Assembly (NCBI GenBank): GCA_910577255.1
Contig: CAJTMH010000002.1
Span: 62,001-126,000, forward strand
DNA from: an uncultured Duncaniella sp.
Lineage (GTDB): Bacteria > Bacteroidota > Bacteroidia > Bacteroidales > Muribaculaceae
Direction: 5' to 3'
DNA length: 64,000 nt
A model generated the notes under the pieces. The model saw only the letters and a list, made by a program, of their open reading frames with translations, had not been told where the DNA came from and searched no databases. Made by a program: the position numbers and the translations under genes. Position 1 is the stretch's first letter. Each line of letters opens with the position of its first letter. Positions 54,914 to 62,782 of this stretch are shown here, piece by piece.

Positions 54914-55030
54914 TTAGCCTTGACGCTGCTTATATTTGGGGTTTTTCTTGTTGATGACGTAAAGACGTCCTTTGCGGCGCACGATTTTGCTGTCGGGAGT
55001 GCGCTTTTTGATAGAAGCTCTTACTTTCAT
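54914..55030 (-). CDS. rpmJ: 50S ribosomal protein L36 (zinc-independent type)
   Basis: A 38-residue protein read directly from the minus strand: MKVRASIKKRTPDSKIVRRK at the start and NPKYKQRQG at the end, a full match to L36. The zinc-binding C-x2-C...C...H of the classic form is replaced (TPDS and NKK at those sites), so this is a cysteine-free version that should not need zinc. It lies 37 bases after infA. Confidence 0.95.
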   Translation of the reverse strand: MKVRASIKKRTPDSKIVRRKGRLYVINKKNPKYKQRQG

Positions 55031-55067
55031 TGCGTTATTTTATTGTGGTGTTGTGATTATAATTCTG

Positions 55068-55286
55068 TTATTTATAGCGGAACGCTATGCGACCTTTTGT
55101 GAGGTCATAGGGCGACATTTCAACTTTGACTTTGTCACCTGGAAGAATCTTGATGTAGTGCATGCGCATCTTTCCTGAGATGTGGGCAGTGATTTCATGT
55201 CCGTTCTCAAGCTCTACGCGGAACATTGCATTCGAGAGTGCTTCAACGATGACGCCATCAAGTTCGATTGCAGCTTGTTTTGCCAT
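55068..55286 (-). CDS. infA: Translation initiation factor IF-1
   Basis: Binds the A site of the 30S subunit during initiation. The 72-residue OB-fold protein has the typical sequence AAIELDGVIVEALSNAMFRV and HISGKMRMHYIKILPGD, and ends GRIAFRYK. It is placed between map and rpmJ as in many bacteria. Confidence 0.98.
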   Translation of the reverse strand: MAKQAAIELDGVIVEALSNAMFRVELENGHEITAHISGKMRMHYIKILPGDKVKVEMSPYDLTKGRIAFRYK

Positions 55287-55322
55287 ATAGGAAATCTTTT
55301 GATTTGGTATGGTAAAGGGGTG

Positions 55323-56105
55323 TTAAATAAATCTGTCACCAAGAGCCTCCTCCACATAGTCGAATGTGGTGAGAATCTCAGGGCCTTCGGGGGTAATGGT
55401 GATGGTATGCTCATAGTGAGCTGATGGTTTGCGGTCCTTGGTGCGGCACTGCCACCCATCTTTCTCTATCACTATATTGCGGCTACCGAGATTAATCATG
55501 GGCTCTATGCATATACACATGCCCTTCTTAAGCACCGGGCCACATCCTTTGCGGCCATAGTTGGGAACTTCAGGATCCTCATGCATCTTGCGTCCGATGC
55601 CGTGTCCGCACATTTCGCGCACGACAGTGTAACCATGACGTTCGCAATAGGTCTGGACCGCATTTGCGATATCGCCTATGCGTTTGCCTTCCTGCGCAGC
55701 CGCTATACCTTTGTAGAGCGACTCTTTTGTCGTGCGGCACAATGCGAGCACTTCAGGAGCGACTTCACCTACCGGGAATGTGTAACACATGTCACCGTTA
55801 TATCCGTCGAGTTCCACGACGGTGTCAACACCGATGATGTCTCCTTCGCGCAATTCATAGCCGGAGGGGAATCCGTGGACTACAGTTTCATTGACTTCGA
55901 TGCAAAGTGTGCCCGGGAAACCGCCGTAACCAAGACATGCTGGCTTACCACCGTTATCGCGCATGAATTCGCGTGCGATATTGTCGAGGTGACGGGTAGT
56001 CACGCCGGGAGCCACCCACTTGGCTACCTCGCCAAGTGTGCGGCTCACAAGCGTGCATGCCTGTCGCATTTTCTCGATTTCTTCGGGTGTCTTGAGATAG
56101 ATCAT
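55323..56105 (-). CDS. map: Methionine aminopeptidase type I
   Basis: Removes the initiator methionine from new proteins. The 260-residue protein has the metal ligands in VDTVVELDGYNGDMCYTF (two aspartates), the histidine in GHGIGRKMHE, and the glutamates in CIEPMI and near the C-terminus, with YEHTI as the substrate histidine region. It lies 36 bases after secY, the usual position in the spc part of the cluster. Confidence 0.97.
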   Translation of the reverse strand: MIYLKTPEEIEKMRQACTLVSRTLGEVAKWVAPGVTTRHLDNIAREFMRDNGGKPACLGYGGFPGTLCIEVNETVVHGFPSGYELREGDIIGVDTVVELDGYNGDMCYTFPVGEVAPEVLALCRTTKESLYKGIAAAQEGKRIGDIANAVQTYCERHGYTVVREMCGHGIGRKMHEDPEVPNYGRKGCGPVLKKGMCICIEPMINLGSRNIVIEKDGWQCRTKDRKPSAHYEHTITITPEGPEILTTFDYVEEALGDRFI

Positions 56106-56141
56106 TTATCTAAAGAAGTTCTGCGATAATCGAACATTGAA

Positions 56142-57491
56142 TTAGTAAGCTGAGCCTGTAGTGCGGCCCTTGATCTTACCGTCCTTCATCAAACCATCGT
56201 AATGGTGCATCATAAGGTGGCTCTCGATCTGCTGGAGAGTGTCGAGCACAACACCAACAAGGATGAGGAGCGATGTGCCTCCGAAGAACTGCGCGAAGTT
56301 CTGGCTGATGCCGAAGAAACGAGCAAACGCAGGGAGGATGGCCACGATGCCAAGGAAGAGCGAACCGGGGAGAGTGATGCGTGACATGATTGAGTCAAGA
56401 TACTCGGCGGTCTTCTTACCGGGCTTCACACCGGGGATGAAACCATTGTTGCGCTTCATGTCTTCCGCCATCTGAGTGGGACGCACTGTGATGGCTGTGT
56501 AGAAGTAAGTGAAGGCCACGATGAGGATGAAGTAAACAAAGTTGTACCAGAATCCATTAATGTCGGAGAATGCCGCATAGAAACCAGATGTGCCTTCCGA
56601 GCTGCCGAAACCGGCAAGTGTGATAGGAATGAACATGATGGCCTGGGCGAAGATGATGGGCATAACGCCTGCTGCATTGACCTTCAATGGGATGTACTGG
56701 CGGGCACCACCGTACTGACGGTTGCCGACGATGCGCTTCGCATACTGCACAGGCACCTTGCGGGTACCCTGCACGAGAAGCACTGCACCAACTGTCACAG
56801 CGAAGAGAAGGATAATCTCAACAACGAACATGATAAGACCACCCTGGCTTCCGGTTGATCCCGGGAGACGGCTGGTGAATTCGTAGAAGAGTGCTCCCGG
56901 AAGACGGGCAATGATACCAACCAAGATGATGAAGGAGATACCATTACCAATGCCGCGGTCAGTGATGCGCTCGCCGAGCCACATGATGAACATGGAGCCG
57001 GCCGCAAGTATTACGGTGAGGAATGCTATAGTCCAAAAACCCATGTGGGCACCGCCGGTAGCGGCGCTCACCTGGTATTGGAGATTCGCAAGGTATGCAG
57101 GACCCTGGAGCACCAGGATAAGGACAGTCAAGTAGCGGGTGTACTGGCTGAGCTTCTGGCGTCCGCTCTCACCCTCACGTTGCATTTTCTGGAACGAAGG
57201 GAGCACCATGCCCAGCAGCTGGATCACGATGGATGCAGTGATGTAGGGCATGATACCGAGGGCGAAAATTGAGGCTTGTGAGAATGCACCACCCGAGAAC
57301 ATGTCAAGGAGTTGCATCAGACCGCTCTTGTTGGTAAACTTAGAGAGGGCATCAAGATCCTCGGGGGAAATACCGGGGAGCACGACGTAGCAACCCAGAC
57401 GGTAAACGAGTACCAGGAGCAGGGTCACGAGGATGCGCTTTCTCAGTTCCTCAATGGTCCAAATGTTACGGATTGTTTCAATAAATCTCAT
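56142..57491 (-). CDS. secY: Protein translocase channel subunit SecY
   Basis: Forms the pore for protein export and membrane insertion. The 449-residue protein has about ten membrane helices, the plug and lateral gate region after FSGGAFSQASIFALGIMPYI, GNGISFIILVGIIARLP, and the cytoplasmic loop GFIPGVKPGKKTAEYLD needed for SecA contact. It lies 17 bases after rplO. Confidence 0.98.
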   Translation of the reverse strand: MRFIETIRNIWTIEELRKRILVTLLLVLVYRLGCYVVLPGISPEDLDALSKFTNKSGLMQLLDMFSGGAFSQASIFALGIMPYITASIVIQLLGMVLPSFQKMQREGESGRQKLSQYTRYLTVLILVLQGPAYLANLQYQVSAATGGAHMGFWTIAFLTVILAAGSMFIMWLGERITDRGIGNGISFIILVGIIARLPGALFYEFTSRLPGSTGSQGGLIMFVVEIILLFAVTVGAVLLVQGTRKVPVQYAKRIVGNRQYGGARQYIPLKVNAAGVMPIIFAQAIMFIPITLAGFGSSEGTSGFYAAFSDINGFWYNFVYFILIVAFTYFYTAITVRPTQMAEDMKRNNGFIPGVKPGKKTAEYLDSIMSRITLPGSLFLGIVAILPAFARFFGISQNFAQFFGGTSLLILVGVVLDTLQQIESHLMMHHYDGLMKDGKIKGRTTGSAY

Positions 57492-57508
57492 TGCGAGGAG
57501 TAGGGGGA

Positions 57509-57955
57509 TTAAATTTTAGTTGCGGTTCCGCCTGCGGCCACGATAGCCTGTTCGGCAGCTGCAGAGAAGGCATTAGCCTCAACTTCGAGCTTGCGGGTGA
57601 TTGTACCCTTTGCAAGGATCTTGACAGGCTGCTTGCCGTTCACGATGCCAGCGGCAACGAGGTCGGCGATAGCAATCTTGTCGAGGTTACCGGCAGTAGC
57701 GAGCACTTCGAGGTCAACGAGGTTGACGGCTTTATACTCAACGCGGTTGAGGGGTTTGAAACCGAATTTCGGGAGGCGACGCTGAAGAGGCATCTGACCA
57801 CCTTCGAAACCTATCTTGCGGCTGTAGCCTGAACGAGACTTGGCACCTTTGTGACCACGGGTAGATGTACCACCCTTGCCAGAACCGGCACCACGGCCAA
57901 TACGAGTCTTCTTCTGAACCGAGCCGACAGCGGGTTGTAAATTACTTAAATCCAT
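57509..57955 (-). CDS. rplO: 50S ribosomal protein L15
   Basis: Late assembly protein of the large subunit. The 148-residue protein has the glycine/arginine-rich N-terminus (RIGRGAGSGKGGTSTRGHKG) and FEGGQMPLQRRLPKFGF that define L15, then a compact C-terminal domain. It is 20 bases after rpmD. Confidence 0.98.
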   Translation of the reverse strand: MDLSNLQPAVGSVQKKTRIGRGAGSGKGGTSTRGHKGAKSRSGYSRKIGFEGGQMPLQRRLPKFGFKPLNRVEYKAVNLVDLEVLATAGNLDKIAIADLVAAGIVNGKQPVKILAKGTITRKLEVEANAFSAAAEQAIVAAGGTATKI

Positions 57956-57978
57956 AGTTGTGTTAATGTTTTTAGAAA

Positions 57979-58158
57979 TTAGGCGTTGGTCACTTCTACC
58001 AAGTGGCGCACTGCGTTAACCATACCCATCACTGAAGGAGTGTCCTCGAGGACTACTGAGTGATGCATTTTTCTCAAGCCGAGCGCGTCGAGAGTGCGTT
58101 TCTGCACTGCAGGAGCGTTGATACGGCTCTTTATCTGGGTGATTTTGATTTTAGCCAT
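57979..58158 (-). CDS. rpmD: 50S ribosomal protein L30
   Basis: A 59-residue protein read directly from the minus strand: it starts MAKIKITQIKSRINA, continues KRTLDALGLRKMHHSVVLED and ends HLVEVTNA, the compact L30 fold. Start and stop fit the 14- and 23-base gaps to rpsE and rplO. Confidence 0.96.
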   Translation of the reverse strand: MAKIKITQIKSRINAPAVQKRTLDALGLRKMHHSVVLEDTPSVMGMVNAVRHLVEVTNA

Positions 58159-58172
58159 TGGAGTGAAGAAAA

Positions 58173-58691
58173 TTAGCCGTTAAACACTTTATCGATAGAG
58201 ATACCGCGATTCTGGGCCACCTGGGCGGGTGAACGCATTTCGCCGAGAGCGGCGATGGTAGCCTTTACGAGGTTGTGGGGGTTTGAAGAACCCTTTGATT
58301 TGGCGAGCACGTCGGTGATACCAACGCTTTCAAGCACGGCACGCATAGCGCCACCGGCCTTAACACCGGTACCGTGGCTTGCGGGCTTGAGGATTACGCG
58401 TGAGCCGCCGAACTTGGCAATCTGTTCGTGGGGGATAGTACCGCGGTGCACGGGAACCTTGATGAGGTTTTTCTTGGCAGCTTCAACGCCCTTGGCGATA
58501 GCGGCCTGGACTTCATTGGCCTTACCGAGACCCCAGCCCACGATGCCGTTTTCATTACCAACGACAACGATGGCAGCAAAAGTGAAGGTGCGGCCACCCT
58601 TGGTCACCTTGGTAACACGGTTGATGGCAACGAGACGATCCTTGAGTTCGAGATCGTTGGTGGATTTTACTTTATTATTCTTATTTGCCAT
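58173..58691 (-). CDS. rpsE: 30S ribosomal protein S5
   Basis: Takes part in decoding accuracy and mRNA unwinding at the entry tunnel. The 172-residue protein shows LVAINRVTKVTKGGRTFTFA, GNENGIVGWGLGKANEV and the C-terminal GSSNPHNLVKATIAAL. It starts six bases after rplR. Confidence 0.98.
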   Translation of the reverse strand: MANKNNKVKSTNDLELKDRLVAINRVTKVTKGGRTFTFAAIVVVGNENGIVGWGLGKANEVQAAIAKGVEAAKKNLIKVPVHRGTIPHEQIAKFGGSRVILKPASHGTGVKAGGAMRAVLESVGITDVLAKSKGSSNPHNLVKATIAALGEMRSPAQVAQNRGISIDKVFNG

Positions 58692-58697
58692 AATTCT

Positions 58698-59039
58698 TTA
58701 GAATTTAAGACCGCCGTTGCGTGCGGCGTCAGCCAATGATTTTACTCTGCCGTGGAAGAGGTAACCGTTACGGTCGAAAACCACTTCGGTGATACCAGCG
58801 GCGAGTGCTTTCTGAGCGATAGCTTCGCCTACCTTGGCTGCGATTTCACACTTTGTACCTTCTTCGATGCCCTTTGACGAGGTTGAGCAAAGAGTCTTAC
58901 CTGCGAGGTCGTCGATGAGCTGTACATAGATCTGCTTGTTGCTGCGGAAAACCGACATACGAGGACGAGCGGCAGTGCCGGAAATCTTGCCACGGATGCG
59001 GGCTTTGATTTTATTTCTACGTTGTATCTTAGAAACCAT
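58698..59039 (-). CDS. rplR: 50S ribosomal protein L18
   Basis: Binds 5S rRNA and places it in the central protuberance. The 113-residue protein has a basic N-terminus (KIQRRNKIKARIRGKISG), RMSVFRSNKQIYVQLIDD, and the C-terminal FDRNGYLFHGRVKSLADAAR. It lies between rplF and rpsE. Confidence 0.98.
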   Translation of the reverse strand: MVSKIQRRNKIKARIRGKISGTAARPRMSVFRSNKQIYVQLIDDLAGKTLCSTSSKGIEEGTKCEIAAKVGEAIAQKALAAGITEVVFDRNGYLFHGRVKSLADAARNGGLKF

Positions 59040-59057
59040 TGTTTTGAATCAATTTAA

Positions 59058-59615
59058 TTATTTAGCACTTGCCGACTTACCCGACTTGCGACGGATAACC
59101 TCGCCCACAAACTTGATACCTTTGCCCTTGTAGGGTTCGGGCTTGCGGAGTGAACGAATCTTTGCACACACTTGACCGAGGAGCTGCTTGTCATCGCTTT
59201 CGAGGATGATGAGCGGGTTCTTGTTGCGTTCGGTCTTAGCTTCAACCTTGACTTCGGGGGGAAGCTTGATATATATTGCGTGGGAGTAACCGAGTGAGAG
59301 CTCGAGCACCTGACCGGTGGAAGTTGCGCGGTAACCCACACCAACTAATTCCATTTCCTTGCGATAGCCTGTCGATACACCTACCACCATGTTGTGGAGA
59401 AGAGCGCGATAAAGGCCGTGCTGTGCGCGGTGTTCGCGGTCGTCGCTGGGACGGGTCACAACGAGGTGACCATCTTCAACCTTAACTTCGAGGTCGGGGT
59501 TAACTTTCTGGGTGAGGGTGCCTTTGGGACCCTTTACGGTTACTACATTTTCCTTGTCGACGGTGACGTTGACACCTGCAGGGATCTCAATGGGAGCTTT
59601 ACCTATACGTGACAT
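59058..59615 (-). CDS. rplF: 50S ribosomal protein L6
   Basis: Sits near the factor-binding site of the large subunit. The 185-residue protein begins MSRIGKAPIEIPAGVNV and has the duplicated fold ending with RKPEPYKGKGIKFVGEVIRR. The 21-base gap from rpsH is normal for the cluster. Confidence 0.98.
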   Translation of the reverse strand: MSRIGKAPIEIPAGVNVTVDKENVVTVKGPKGTLTQKVNPDLEVKVEDGHLVVTRPSDDREHRAQHGLYRALLHNMVVGVSTGYRKEMELVGVGYRATSTGQVLELSLGYSHAIYIKLPPEVKVEAKTERNKNPLIILESDDKQLLGQVCAKIRSLRKPEPYKGKGIKFVGEVIRRKSGKSASAK

Positions 59616-59636
59616 AATTCTGTACCTCCTTATTGA

Positions 59637-60035
59637 TTAGTAAACGTAACACAAAACTTCGCCACCGATCTTGAGGTCGCGAGCTTTCTTATTTGTCATC
59701 ACACCCTTGGATGTAGAAAGGATGGCAATGCCGAGTCCGTTCAACACACGAGGCATATCTTTATAGCCGGTATAACGGCGAAGACCCGGACGTGAAACGC
59801 GTTCAAGGCTCTTGATGGCGTTCACTTTATCAACGGGATCATACTTGAGGGCGATCTTAATCATGCCCGCGGGGGTTTCACCCTCTTCAAACTTGTAGTT
59901 GAGGATGTAGCCTTGTTCAAAGAGAATCTTGGTGATCTCTTTTTTCAAGTTTGAGGCAGGAATCTCGACCACACGGTGGTTGGCCTTGATTGCATTTCTC
60001 AATCTTGTCAGATAATCTGCTATAGGATCAGTCAT
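59637..60035 (-). CDS. rpsH: 30S ribosomal protein S8
   Basis: Primary binder of 16S helix 21 and, in E. coli, the translational repressor of the spc operon. The 132-residue protein begins MTDPIADYLTRLRNAIKANH and ends with LNGLGIAILSTSKGVMTNKK and GEVLCYVY. A structured gap of 265 bases lies directly upstream, unlike the short spacings elsewhere. Confidence 0.98.
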   Translation of the reverse strand: MTDPIADYLTRLRNAIKANHRVVEIPASNLKKEITKILFEQGYILNYKFEEGETPAGMIKIALKYDPVDKVNAIKSLERVSRPGLRRYTGYKDMPRVLNGLGIAILSTSKGVMTNKKARDLKIGGEVLCYVY

Positions 60036-60300
60036 TTTAAAAAAATGTTTAAATTGATTGGGGAAAATCCCAACAATATTTAATACTCACTGTGTTTTAT
60101 CAAGTGGGGAGAAAGAGAGGGAGGGAAACGGAGCTTGGCGGGAGCCTGGGGAAACATCCCTGTCATGTCGACCGGCCGCGAAGGTCACCCGAGGGTTGGA
60201 GTAACTTTGCAAGGTGGGAGACCTTTCGCTTAGAGGTAACGACTCTCGAGCCGTCGACCTTAGGGGATATCAGGAATCCTGCCGGCTTCGGGGCAAATGA
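60036..60300 (-). promoter_or_regulatory. 265-base structured gap upstream of rpsH, possible S8 leader
   Basis: The sequence can form a three-way junction: an outer helix 60167-60176/60250-60258 (9 bp, one bulge) encloses a second helix 60178-60186/60220-60229 (GCGAAGGTC with GACCTTTCGC, one bulge) and a small hairpin AGAG/CTCT (60232-60235/60243-60246). The part nearer rpsH is purine-rich on the plus strand (pyrimidine-rich in the mRNA). No convincing gene or promoter was found. Regulation by S8 is an inference. Confidence 0.5.
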
Positions 60301-60570
60301 TTACCAGGAAGCCTTCTTCACACCGGGGATGAGACCGGCAGAAGCCATTTCACGGAACTGGATACGAGAGATGCCGAACTGGCGCATGTAACCTTTGGGA
60401 CGACCGGTGATTGAGCAACGGTTGTGGAGGCGTACGCTTGAGGCATTCTTGGGCAGAAGCTGGAGAGCTTCGTAGTCACCGGCAGCTTTGAGTTCAGCTT
60501 TCTTCTTGGCATACTTAGCCACGAGTTTAGCTCGCTTCACTTCGCGTGCCTTCATTGATTCTTTTGCCAT
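60301..60570 (-). CDS. rpsN: 30S ribosomal protein S14 (zinc-independent type)
   Basis: Head protein of the small subunit. The 89-residue long form has only one cysteine, so the C-x2-C zinc motif of the short form is missing. The C-terminal SVRLHNRCSITGRPKGYMRQ and FREMASAGLIPGVKKASW are typical of S14. It starts nine bases after rplE. Confidence 0.98.
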   Translation of the reverse strand: MAKESMKAREVKRAKLVAKYAKKKAELKAAGDYEALQLLPKNASSVRLHNRCSITGRPKGYMRQFGISRIQFREMASAGLIPGVKKASW

Positions 60571-60579
60571 ATTCGATGC

Positions 60580-61131
60580 TTAGTTTTTAGCGTTTTTGAA
60601 GGGGAGACCGAATTCTTTCAGCAGAGCATAACCTTCTTCGTCAGTGTTGGCTGATGTCACGAAAGTGATGTTCATACCCATGAGCTTGTTGATGGTGTCG
60701 ATGTTGATCTCAGGGAAGATGATCTGCTCGGTGATACCGAGGGTGTAGTTGCCACGGCCATCGAACTTGCTGTCGATACCCTTGAAGTCACGGATACGGG
60801 GGAGAGCCACACGTACGAGACGTTCGAGGAATTCGTACATTTTGTCGCGGCGCAGTGTTACCATTACACCGATGGGCATCTTCTTACGAAGCTTGAAGTT
60901 AGAAATGTCCTTACGAGACAGTGTAGCCACAGCTTTCTGGCCGGTGATGGCGGTGATTTCGTTGATGGCAGTCTCGATGAGTTTCTTGTCCTGAGTAGCG
61001 GCACCAAGACCTTGGTTGATGACTATTTTCTTCAGCTTGGGCACCTGCATGGGTGTGGTGTAGCTGAATTTCTCGGTCAGGGCGGGAACAATGCGTTCCT
61101 GGTAGTCTTTTTTAACAGTTTGGGTGCTCAT
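60580..61131 (-). CDS. rplE: 50S ribosomal protein L5
   Basis: Binds 5S rRNA and contacts S13 and P-site tRNA. The 183-residue protein contains PKLKKIVINQGLGAA, LRKKMPIGVMVTLRRDKMYE and NYTLGITEQIIFPEI. Its start overlaps the rplX stop by one base (TAATG), so translation is probably coupled. Confidence 0.98.
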   Translation of the reverse strand: MSTQTVKKDYQERIVPALTEKFSYTTPMQVPKLKKIVINQGLGAATQDKKLIETAINEITAITGQKAVATLSRKDISNFKLRKKMPIGVMVTLRRDKMYEFLERLVRVALPRIRDFKGIDSKFDGRGNYTLGITEQIIFPEINIDTINKLMGMNITFVTSANTDEEGYALLKEFGLPFKNAKN

Positions 61132-61448
61132 TACTTAATTTCCTCTCCTGATTTTTTAGCAATACGTACAAGTTTACCATTCTCGCGACGGCAGCTGATG
61201 CGTGTGGGCTTACCAGACTTGGGGTCGATAAGAGCGAGATTGGAGATGTGAATAGGGGCTTCCATCTTGATGAGGCCGCCCTGAGGATGCTGTGCGCTGG
61301 GCTTGGTAGCCTTTGTCACCATGTTGATACCTTCAACGATGGCACGCTGCTTCTGCACGAGGACTTTGAGCACACGACCCTCCTTGCCACGGTCTTCGCC
61401 GGCAAGAACATAGACGATGTCGCCTTTTTTGATGTGTAATTTACTCAT
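61131..61448 (-). CDS. rplX: 50S ribosomal protein L24
   Basis: Assembly initiator of the large subunit. The 105-residue KOW-domain protein begins MSKLHIKKGDIVYVLAGEDR and has GRVLKVLVQKQRAIVEGINM and a C-terminal KPTRISCRRENGKLVRI. It lies 30 bases after rplN. Confidence 0.98.
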   Translation of the reverse strand: MSKLHIKKGDIVYVLAGEDRGKEGRVLKVLVQKQRAIVEGINMVTKATKPSAQHPQGGLIKMEAPIHISNLALIDPKSGKPTRISCRRENGKLVRIAKKSGEEIK

Positions 61449-61478
61449 TACTTTACTGTTTTTGACGGTTGAGAATGA

Positions 61479-61847
61479 TTAGAGGACTTCGGGTGCAAGT
61501 GAAACGATCTTCATCTGGTTTGCGGCACGGAGTTCGCGGGCCACGGGGCCGAAGATACGGGTTCCGCGGAGTTCGCCAGCGTTATTGAGGAGCACGCAGG
61601 CATTGTCGTCGAAACGGATGTAGGAACCGTCGGGACGGCGGATTTCCTTCTTGGTACGTACGACAACGGCCTTGGATACTGTACCTTTCTTAACGTCGGA
61701 TGAAGGGATGACACTCTTGACAGAAACGACAATGATGTCACCTACAGATGCATAACGACGGCCTGTTCCACCCAGAACATGGATGCAGAGTGCCTCTTTG
61801 GCACCACTGTTGTCGGCTACGGTTAAACGGCTTTCAGTCTGTATCAT
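61479..61847 (-). CDS. rplN: 50S ribosomal protein L14
   Basis: Forms part of the bridge to the small subunit. The 122-residue beta-barrel protein begins MIQTESRLTVADNSGAKEAL and shows GDIIVVSVKSVIP and FDDNACVLLNNAGELRGTRI. It starts three bases after rpsQ. Confidence 0.98.
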   Translation of the reverse strand: MIQTESRLTVADNSGAKEALCIHVLGGTGRRYASVGDIIVVSVKSVIPSSDVKKGTVSKAVVVRTKKEIRRPDGSYIRFDDNACVLLNNAGELRGTRIFGPVARELRAANQMKIVSLAPEVL

Positions 61848-61850
61848 AGT

Positions 61851-62108
61851 TTATTTCACTTTTTCGATGATTTCAACCAGGCGCCAGCGTTTGGTCTTGC
61901 TCAATGGGCGAGTCTCCATCAGGCGGACGGTGTCACCGATTGAACATTCGTTCTTTTCGTCGTGGGCGTGGTATTTTTTGGTTTTGTTGACAAATTTGCC
62001 ATAAATGGGGTGCTTCTCTTTCCATTTCACCATTACGGTGATGGTCTTGTCACCCTTGTTGCTTGAAACAACCCCGATGCGTTCTTTTCTTAAATTTCTC
62101 TTTTCCAT
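61851..62108 (-). CDS. rpsQ: 30S ribosomal protein S17
   Basis: Early 16S rRNA-binding OB-fold protein. The 85-residue protein has RIGVVSSNKGDKTITVMVKW, HPIYGKFV, KKYHAHDEKNECSIGDTV and ETRPLSKTKRWRLVEI, the standard S17 sequence. Confidence 0.98.
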   Translation of the reverse strand: MEKRNLRKERIGVVSSNKGDKTITVMVKWKEKHPIYGKFVNKTKKYHAHDEKNECSIGDTVRLMETRPLSKTKRWRLVEIIEKVK

Positions 62109-62122
62109 TTGATGTGGGGAGT

Positions 62123-62320
62123 TTATTTGTTGTTAAGTTCGCGCTGACGCAATTCAGTCTTCACGCGAGCGATAGCCTTACGCGCATGTGTAATCTTAGC
62201 GGGGCTGTCAAGAGGCGAGATAGCGTGGTTGATCTTGAGCTGGGCGTAGTCCTTCTCCATTTCAGCCAGGCGATCGCGGAGGTCTTGAGTGCTTACTTCA
62301 GTGAATGTTTCTTTCTTCAT
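62123..62320 (-). CDS. rpmC: 50S ribosomal protein L29
   Basis: Lines the peptide exit tunnel where trigger factor and SRP dock. The 65-residue helical hairpin includes LRDRLAEMEKDYAQLKINHA and KITHARKAIARVKTELRQRE. It lies between rplP (6 bases) and rpsQ (14 bases). Confidence 0.97.
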   Translation of the reverse strand: MKKETFTEVSTQDLRDRLAEMEKDYAQLKINHAISPLDSPAKITHARKAIARVKTELRQRELNNK

Positions 62321-62326
62321 GATTGC

Positions 62327-62758
62327 TTACACATTTTGAGTTGGGTCATAATCGCGACGAACGATGAATTTTGTAGTCACGGGGAGTTTCTGTGCGGCGA
62401 GGCGGAGTGCTTCCTTAGCGATGTCGTAAGAAACGCCTTCTACCTCTATGATTACGCGGCCGGGAGTAACGGGGGCAACGAATCCTTCGGGAGCACCTTT
62501 ACCTTTACCCATGCGGACCTCAGCAGGCTTCTTAGTGATGGGTTTGTCAGGGAAGATGCGAATCCAGATCTGACCCTGACGCTGCATGTAACGGGTCACA
62601 GCGATACGAGCGGCTTCAATCTGGCGACCGGTGATCCACTTAGACTCGAGGGTCTTGATGCCGAACGAACCGAAGGCCAACTGGTTGCCACGCTGCGCAA
62701 TGCCTTTCATGCGGCCTTTTTGCGCGCGGCGGAATTTGGTTTTCTTGGGTTGTAACAT
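62327..62758 (-). CDS. rplP: 50S ribosomal protein L16
   Basis: Contacts A- and P-site tRNA at the peptidyl transferase region. The 143-residue protein starts MLQPKKTKFRRAQKGRMKG and has QIWIRIFPDKPITKKPAEVR, MGKGKGAPEGFVAPV and LPVTTKFIVR. Spacing to rpsC is 24 bases. Confidence 0.98.
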   Translation of the reverse strand: MLQPKKTKFRRAQKGRMKGIAQRGNQLAFGSFGIKTLESKWITGRQIEAARIAVTRYMQRQGQIWIRIFPDKPITKKPAEVRMGKGKGAPEGFVAPVTPGRVIIEVEGVSYDIAKEALRLAAQKLPVTTKFIVRRDYDPTQNV

Positions 62759-62782
62759 TGTGTTGTTGAATCAATTGTGGGT

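Noticed and set aside
60202..60209. TAACTTTG on the plus strand as a promoter in the rpsN-rpsH gap
   Set aside because: No TTG at a suitable distance and it would drive transcription into the antisense of ribosomal genes.
60092..60391. 99-codon plus-strand open frame in the rpsN-rpsH gap
   Set aside because: It runs into the antisense of rpsN, is rich in Arg/Gly/Trp and has no usable promoter; the gap is better explained as structured RNA.
62063..62755. 230-codon plus-strand open frame across rpsQ, rpmC and rplP
   Set aside because: Antisense to three unmistakable ribosomal protein genes.
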